Positions 33,194 through 37,837 of a stretch of 37,837 nucleotides of DNA are shown one piece after another. The DNA is from a virus. A program made the translations under genes and the position numbers. Under the pieces are notes generated by a model. That model saw only the letters and a program-made list of their open reading frames with translations. It was not told the DNA's origin and did not search any database. The stretch lies in the IMG/VR virus record IMGVR_UViG_3300045999_010741, positions 1-37,837 of that record; one strand, 5' to 3'. Within the stretch, counting starts at the first letter, position 1. The number at the start of each line of letters is the position of its first letter.

Positions 33194-34203
33194 TTTATGG
33201 ATTTATAATAATTTACTAATGTTTCTATCTCTTTATCTACGTGAAATTTTTTAGAATATTCAAATACTTTTTTTCTATCTATCTTTTGTACGACTTGCAC
33301 GGCTGTAACTAATTGATTTTTTTCTTTGATAAATATACCATTATCTTGAACTAATTCTGGAGTGGCTCCAGAATCAAAATGTATAACTGGTACACCCTTA
33401 GATAGAGCTTCAATAGTTGTCCTACCAAATGATTCTTGTAATCTTGAAAATTGACAAAATGCTATAGCTTTAGAAAAGACTGAACTATGATCTTTATATC
33501 TATCTAAAAATCCGCCAAATTTAAAATTTGGAAAATTTGGCTCTACTTCTTTTCTTAGATACTCCTCTATCCTACCATCCCCCATTCCATAAGCTAGAAA
33601 ATTATATTCTGGATAAATAGAAGATAGCTCTATAAATATATCAAGTCCTTTTGCTTGAAAGCCCCAAAAAAGACTTGCACACCAAAGAAAATATTCACCT
33701 TTTTCTTGAAAGGAAAAGTCTTCTTCCAATAAAGAGGTATAACATAAAAATGAATTTTTACCTAGTTCTGGTCTATTATTTATGCATCTTTCCATTTGAG
33801 TCCTAGATATGAATTTAAAATGTACATTATTTTCTCTTTGTCCTGTTTCTCCTAAAACACCATCTCCTCCACCATGCACATTTACAAATACTGGGCATTT
33901 TGCTGTATTTAATTTCCAATGGAAACTTTGGGTGATAATTAGATCTGGATTCAAACCAATAGCGATATCTATTGCCTCATTTTGATAATTTGATCCAATA
34001 TGGTATTTCTCTGGTAAAGATTCTGTCTCTATAATATTAAAAGGATATTCTTTTTTATCTTTTCTTTTAGCGCATATAACATAAAAAGTATAACCATTTT
34101 TATTTAAACCTTCTGCAAGTCTTTCTGTGCATCCTTCAGACCCACCACATGCTGGATGTGGAAATTCATAATCATATCCAGATCCTATTAGAACAATTTT
34201 CAT
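33190..34203 (-). CDS. GT4-family glycosyltransferase
   Basis: A 337-residue GT-B enzyme. HPACGGSEGCTERLAEGL (residues about 16-33) is the acceptor-domain glycine loop, YFLWCASLFWGFQAKGLDIF opens the second domain, and SRLQESFGRTTIEALSKGVP has the E-x7-E donor motif, followed by DSGATPELV. All GT4 core elements are present, so it is likely active. AGGA eight bases before the ATG gives a ribosome-binding site, in addition to the four-base overlap with the upstream gene. Confidence 0.88.
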   Translation of the reverse strand: MKIVLIGSGYDYEFPHPACGGSEGCTERLAEGLNKNGYTFYVICAKRKDKKEYPFNIIETESLPEKYHIGSNYQNEAIDIAIGLNPDLIITQSFHWKLNTAKCPVFVNVHGGGDGVLGETGQRENNVHFKFISRTQMERCINNRPELGKNSFLCYTSLLEEDFSFQEKGEYFLWCASLFWGFQAKGLDIFIELSSIYPEYNFLAYGMGDGRIEEYLRKEVEPNFPNFKFGGFLDRYKDHSSVFSKAIAFCQFSRLQESFGRTTIEALSKGVPVIHFDSGATPELVQDNGIFIKEKNQLVTAVQVVQKIDRKKVFEYSKKFHVDKEIETLVNYYKSIK

Positions 34204-35063
34204 ATATTAATTCCTATGTCTTTTAGATTCCAAATCTTTTCATCTAATTTAATTGTCTGCAAGTCATGTTTTAAAATATGCCATCTGTAGAATGTTTTTA
34301 ATATTTCTTCTCGGTTGAACATTTCGCAAAAATATGAATCTGTTTTCCATTCTTCTTTAGAAAGATATTCCTTAAGAGAATCTAAAGTAAAGTCTAATCC
34401 TAATTGAGAGCAATAAATCCTAAATTTCTGTCTGTTCATTTCTAGATCTTGATATTCTTGAGGCTTGTCCTCTCTTCCTAATAAAAGATGATTTGACCTT
34501 CCGTATACAAAGTAATATTTTGCAAAATGATCTATATAATTACTTAATGGTCTCCCACCTTCCTCGCCATCTAGAAGTCTATATGCGTAATCTCTTTCTT
34601 TTTCAAAGATTTGCAACATATTTAAATATTTAGGTCTTGCATTTCTTAAGCCCCAATGAGGATTTCCAAAGAAGAATAGATCATCATAATATTCAAAGCC
34701 AAAACCTTTTCCATTATTATGAACAAATCTAATTTGATTTTTCTGAAAATAATTTACATAGTTTTTTATTTCTTTAACAAAATTTATATTAAATCTTTCC
34801 ATAGAATCTCTAAGGAAGATCCAGTCACCTATCTTTGCTGGTCCTTGTCTTAATATCTCATTGTTCTGATAATCAAAATCATTTGTCCAATTTCTATATA
34901 TTACCTTACCGCATCCTTTTCTTTCTTCTAGTAGCTCTTTTGTTCCATCGGTAGAGCCGCCATCAACTGCAATAATACCATCAAAATATTGATAACAATC
35001 TTTTGTAAGTTCATCTACATTTTTATACTCATTATGAGTTATTATTCCAAGATATATTTTCAT
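34200..35063 (-). CDS. GT2-like glycosyltransferase with altered DxD motif
   Basis: A 287-residue protein. MKIYLGIITHNEYKNVDELT and IIAVDGGSTDGTKELLEE (residues 30-47) are clear GT2 motifs. At the catalytic metal site, where GT2 enzymes have DADER, it reads RDSMERF (near residue 87), keeping the first Asp and the Glu but losing the second Asp. The enzyme may use a different metal arrangement or be inactive. The rest contains a long charged region (residues 100-250) without recognised motifs. It overlaps both neighbours by four bases. Confidence 0.72.
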   Translation of the reverse strand: MKIYLGIITHNEYKNVDELTKDCYQYFDGIIAVDGGSTDGTKELLEERKGCGKVIYRNWTNDFDYQNNEILRQGPAKIGDWIFLRDSMERFNINFVKEIKNYVNYFQKNQIRFVHNNGKGFGFEYYDDLFFFGNPHWGLRNARPKYLNMLQIFEKERDYAYRLLDGEEGGRPLSNYIDHFAKYYFVYGRSNHLLLGREDKPQEYQDLEMNRQKFRIYCSQLGLDFTLDSLKEYLSKEEWKTDSYFCEMFNREEILKTFYRWHILKHDLQTIKLDEKIWNLKDIGINI

Positions 35064-35860
35064 TTATTTATATTTACGTTCCAATGAACAAAGCTGCAAT
35101 TCTTTAATCTTTCTGGGATTTCACCATTCCATTTTTGATCTCTTAAAACTTGTTCCCACTCTTGATCATTAAACTGAGGATATACATGCTTTTCTTTTAC
35201 TGGACCTTTGGTAAGCCAATGTTGCTTTGTATCTGTCCTGTGTAACCATTCTGATCCGTCTGGATTAATATTACAACTAAAGCATCCCATATCCATGCAT
35301 AGTGGCGGATCAACATTTACTAATTTTTTAGTCTTTTGTAAATATTTTTGCGTAAAACTTTCATTAGTTTCTCTTGCGGAATATGGTCCTGGACCACCGC
35401 AGGGCATCTCTAATGCTAATTCACGATATCTTAAAGTATTAGCAAAGAATGCCCTTTGAGAAAAATTCCCTTGAGTTGCCATGCCAATCGGAGATATAAA
35501 TTCATATCCTTCCTTTTCTATCTTACTAATCCAAAGATCTAGCTCTTCTCTTTCAAAATTCCTCAAAAAGGTTTGGTCTCCTTCGATATAAAAACCATAA
35601 TCTGTATTGCAATAATTAAATAGATCTACCGCTCCATATCCTGCGCCATTATTTTCTTTATTAAGAATAAGTTTATTAAATAAACCTTTATTATACATTT
35701 CATAATGATAATCTTGTTGTCCACCATTTGCATGAACAATTATCTGATAATTTAATTTAACATATTTTCTAATAGAATTTAGCACCATACTTAATTCATT
35801 TGGTCTATTATAGTCTAATAGTAAAAATGAAAAATCATATTTGTTTTCTAAGTTTGTCAT
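35060..35860 (-). CDS. GT-A glycosyltransferase-like protein
   Basis: A 266-residue protein. FLLLDYNRPNELSMVLNSIR and YQIIVHANGGQ near residues 12-48 resemble the GT2 N-terminus, and FYIEGDQTFLRNF (about 109-121) stands at the DxD site as EGDQ. A Gly-rich segment (MPCGGPGPYSARET) and MDMGCFSCNINPDGSEW follow. GGAG about ten bases before the ATG is a good ribosome-binding site, one base after the carbamoyltransferase gene ends. Donor and acceptor are unknown. Confidence 0.65.
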   Translation of the reverse strand: MTNLENKYDFSFLLLDYNRPNELSMVLNSIRKYVKLNYQIIVHANGGQQDYHYEMYNKGLFNKLILNKENNGAGYGAVDLFNYCNTDYGFYIEGDQTFLRNFEREELDLWISKIEKEGYEFISPIGMATQGNFSQRAFFANTLRYRELALEMPCGGPGPYSARETNESFTQKYLQKTKKLVNVDPPLCMDMGCFSCNINPDGSEWLHRTDTKQHWLTKGPVKEKHVYPQFNDQEWEQVLRDQKWNGEIPERLKNCSFVHWNVNINK

Positions 35861-35861
35861 A

Positions 35862-37463
35862 TTAATTTCTCTCCATAATCTTATTGTTTATAACCATGAT
35901 ATCTACTGGTGTATTTTTAAAGAATCTCTCTGCGTCCTCTATAGTCTCTACAATTGGTTCTCCATTACAATTTAAACTAGTATTAAGAACCATAGGAACT
36001 TGTGTTTTTTCATAAAAACTTTTAATCATATTATAATAATTTTTATTTAAATCTAGCGATACTGTCTGCATTCTGGCAGAATTATCTACATGTGTTATAG
36101 CTGGAATATCTTTTGGTCTTTTTACATCGGCAGTAAATAACATAAATGGGCTTTTATTTTCAAAATCAAACCATTCTGAGCATTTCTCTTGAAGGACGGA
36201 TGGTGCAAAAGGTCTATACCATTCTCGTCTTTTTACAATAAAATTAATAATTTCTCTATTATGAAAATTTCTAGGATCTGCTAGGATCGATCTATTTCCT
36301 AAAGCTCTTGGCCCATATTCTGATCTACCTTGATACCATCCTATAATCTTTCCTTTAGAAAGCATAGACGATATATAATCCGCGTCTATATCTATTTCAT
36401 TTTCAGAGTAATTTTTCCCTAAATAGCAAATATCTCTATCTTGGTAATTAAATCTTTCCTCTCCCAAGATATTATGTGCAACATATAAAGCTGCGCCAAC
36501 GCATATACCATCATCTCCACAAGCTGGAAAGAGATGTAGATTTTTATATTTAGATTTATTTAATATTAAAGAGTTAGTATTACAATTAAGCATCGAGCCA
36601 CCAGAAAGACATAGGTTATATACTCCTTCTGTATTTTCTATATTATTAATTGTGTCTAAAATACAATTTTCAAATATATATTGAATTGTTGCAGCGATAT
36701 TCATCGCTCGAAGTGAATCACTCTCTCTATGCTCAAAATCTATTGGGCTTTCAGCAATATCAAGCCACATCATTCTATACAATTCATCGTGAATAAAATC
36801 TTTCTCTGTATATCCTAAATTTGTATATCTTTCTTTGTTATTAAGAACTTTACTAATAATTTTACCATAACAAGCAAGTCCCATTGTAGATCCAGCTTTG
36901 TATAATGGATCTCCAATGCCTAATTTTTGAGTAAACATAGCATATGCATTTCCAATCATAAGATTTGGGCATGCTACTGCGTCTATTTTTTTTCCGTTCC
37001 CAAATGCAATAAGTGAGTTTGCTCCTCTATGCCCTCCACTTGAATCAACACTAAAACAATATGATTTATCAAAATTACTGGTATAGAAAGCTGATGAACA
37101 ATGAGACAATTGATGTGCAATTACAAATGCAGGTATCTTGTAATTATTTATAATAAAATGTCCTTGAGCTACTTCATTGCCAAATAATTTTTGATTTGTA
37201 TCTTGGATCTCAAGATTATTTATATATAATCTTATATCTTGTCCAGCCTTATCAAGAGAATAGTCTGAAACCCCGATTGCGTCTATATCTTTTATTGAAA
37301 TATTTGCTTGCGATAAAACATAATCTATCGCTTCGATAGTCATTCCTGCATGCTTTTTTATTCTAGTAATTCTTTCGAGACTTATCGCTGATATCAATCT
37401 GCCATCTTTTACTAGAGCTACAGAACTATCATGACCAAAGTGTAATCCTAGTATATTTGCCAT
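35862..37463 (-). CDS. NodU/TobZ-type carbamoyltransferase
   Basis: A 533-residue protein. The N-terminal Kae1/ASKHA-type domain shows ILGLHFGHDSSVALVKDG (4-21), HQLSHCSSAFY, FSVDSSGGHRG, SGGSMLNCNTN and GDDGICVGAAL. The YrdC-like-ligand C-terminal part has IGWYQGRSEYGPRALGNRSI and VLNTSLNCNGEPI. These are the conserved motifs of carbamoyltransferases that add a carbamoyl group from carbamoyl phosphate to a sugar hydroxyl using ATP (NodU, TobZ, CmcH). Here it probably decorates a sugar of the glycan made by the cluster. It is the first gene of the long minus-strand sugar unit, with a near-consensus promoter just upstream and no Shine-Dalgarno sequence. Confidence 0.93.
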   Translation of the reverse strand: MANILGLHFGHDSSVALVKDGRLISAISLERITRIKKHAGMTIEAIDYVLSQANISIKDIDAIGVSDYSLDKAGQDIRLYINNLEIQDTNQKLFGNEVAQGHFIINNYKIPAFVIAHQLSHCSSAFYTSNFDKSYCFSVDSSGGHRGANSLIAFGNGKKIDAVACPNLMIGNAYAMFTQKLGIGDPLYKAGSTMGLACYGKIISKVLNNKERYTNLGYTEKDFIHDELYRMMWLDIAESPIDFEHRESDSLRAMNIAATIQYIFENCILDTINNIENTEGVYNLCLSGGSMLNCNTNSLILNKSKYKNLHLFPACGDDGICVGAALYVAHNILGEERFNYQDRDICYLGKNYSENEIDIDADYISSMLSKGKIIGWYQGRSEYGPRALGNRSILADPRNFHNREIINFIVKRREWYRPFAPSVLQEKCSEWFDFENKSPFMLFTADVKRPKDIPAITHVDNSARMQTVSLDLNKNYYNMIKSFYEKTQVPMVLNTSLNCNGEPIVETIEDAERFFKNTPVDIMVINNKIMERN

Positions 37464-37470
37464 ATTTTAT

Positions 37471-37499
37471 ATTATATGGCTTTATTTTAGTAAAGTCAA
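37471..37499 (-). promoter_or_regulatory. Near-consensus promoter before the sugar cluster
   Basis: On the minus strand, TTGACT (37499-37494), a 17-base spacer and a perfect TATAAT (37476-37471) are followed by seven bases and the ATG at 37463. The N-terminal carbamoyltransferase motif starts at residue 4, so the start codon cannot lie further downstream. The transcript would begin at or next to the ATG. Confidence 0.7.
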
Positions 37500-37502
37500 T
37501 TA

Positions 37503-37837
37503 TTAACTTAAATTATGTTCTTTTTTAGTTGATTCTGGAATAGCGGCTAGAAACTCTGGACCTTTACTTTTAGCTTTATTGTATAATTTTTTAATAAAAG
37601 TATCATATGTCATATTACCAGACATACGACCATAATTACTAATAGCATCTCTTACGTCTTGTGGACTAACAATTGGAAAGCTGCGGGTCTCTGGAAAAAG
37701 AAAATCGCTATCTTTTAATTCGCTTCTTTTCTTGCCTTTATATGTCTTTTGATAGGCTTCTGTCTCTGAAATATCAACCTCAAGAATTTCTTGTTTATTG
37801 GAATTATTCTGTATGTTTAAATCTGGGTTTTTGATAT
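37503..37837 (-). CDS. C-terminal end of a phage protein with a DUF6582-like motif (partial)
   Basis: The minus-strand frame is open from the right edge (first full codon at 37835) to the TAA at 37505-37503, giving 110 residues with no start. The core SELKDSDFLFPETRSFPIVS and VRDAISNYGRMSGN (visible residues 38-74) resembles the DUF6582-like pattern LPxSxFAxPxxRxxPIxxxxHxRNA that recurs at the ends of phage head and protease proteins and in some bacterial proteins. The flanking parts are Lys-rich and polar. Function is open. The carbamoyltransferase promoter lies in the 39-base gap after it. Confidence 0.65.
   Translation of the reverse strand, partial: IKNPDLNIQNNSNKQEILEVDISETEAYQKTYKGKKRSELKDSDFLFPETRSFPIVSPQDVRDAISNYGRMSGNMTYDTFIKKLYNKAKSKGPEFLAAIPESTKKEHNLS

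Noticed and set aside
8290-37463. Stop-codon reassignment as in some low-GC gut phages
   Set aside because: TAA, TGA and TAG all terminate recognisable, full-length genes in this window.
1-37837. tRNA genes, CRISPR arrays or insertion sequences
   Set aside because: No cloverleaf-like segment with a CCA-type end, regularly spaced repeat array or transposase motif was seen; nearly all bases are coding.

Overview
The window looks like an AT-rich (roughly 30% GC by eye) stretch of a large tailed double-stranded DNA phage. It has long virion-type fibre genes on one strand. The other strand carries a compact, overlapping block with a complete phage replication and recombination set, followed by a very long sugar-biosynthesis and glycosyltransferase cluster. 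TAA, TGA and TAG all end genes (for example TAG at 26197), so the standard code applies. I cannot name the host or the phage.

Layout. (1) 1-7239, plus strand: three virion-surface-like genes. The first is cut by the left edge and carries a complete seven-bladed RCC1-type propeller followed by about 50 Thr-Gly motifs. The next two are beta-rich proteins with similar C-terminal ends. (2) 7268-22008, minus strand: replication and recombination. In transcription order this holds RecA, a small PD-(D/E)XK-like nuclease, an unknown acidic protein, DnaB helicase, ThyX, a DnaG-like primase, a Cas4/RecB-like nuclease, the PHP part of DNA polymerase III alpha, a DEDDh exonuclease, a 71-residue protein, the catalytic part of DNA polymerase III alpha, a possible ssDNA-binding protein, a GT4-GT9 glycosyltransferase pair and a possible annealing protein. 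(3) 22021-37463, minus strand: 19 genes that include a carbamoyltransferase, about ten glycosyltransferases of several folds, a sugar-type O-methyltransferase, an epimerase, a ColD-like PLP 3-dehydratase, GDP-mannose 4,6-dehydratase and three small unknown proteins. (4) 37503-37837, minus strand: the C-terminal end of one more gene, cut by the right edge.

How the genes work together. Gmd and the ColD-like enzyme together predict GDP-4-keto-3,6-dideoxymannose, a colitose-type precursor. The glycosyltransferases, methyltransferase and carbamoyltransferase could then build a decorated glycan. I saw no flippase, polymerase or membrane-anchored transferase, so the acceptor may be cytosolic (a virion protein or DNA) or may depend on host export. 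The polymerase is split: PHP, exonuclease, small protein and catalytic subunit are separate genes in the same order as the domains of PolC.

Regulation. Most genes overlap by 4 to 20 bases (ATGA junctions) or follow a Shine-Dalgarno sequence, which suggests translational coupling. Where a gap or a new transcription unit occurs, I repeatedly see TTGA-type -35 boxes, a 17-base spacer (16 in one case) and a TATAAT-like -10 box only 6 to 10 bases before the ATG. That geometry predicts leaderless or nearly leaderless mRNAs. There is no non-coding stretch over 300 bases; the largest gap is about 48 bases. I saw no tRNA, rRNA, CRISPR array, insertion sequence or convincing terminator hairpin.
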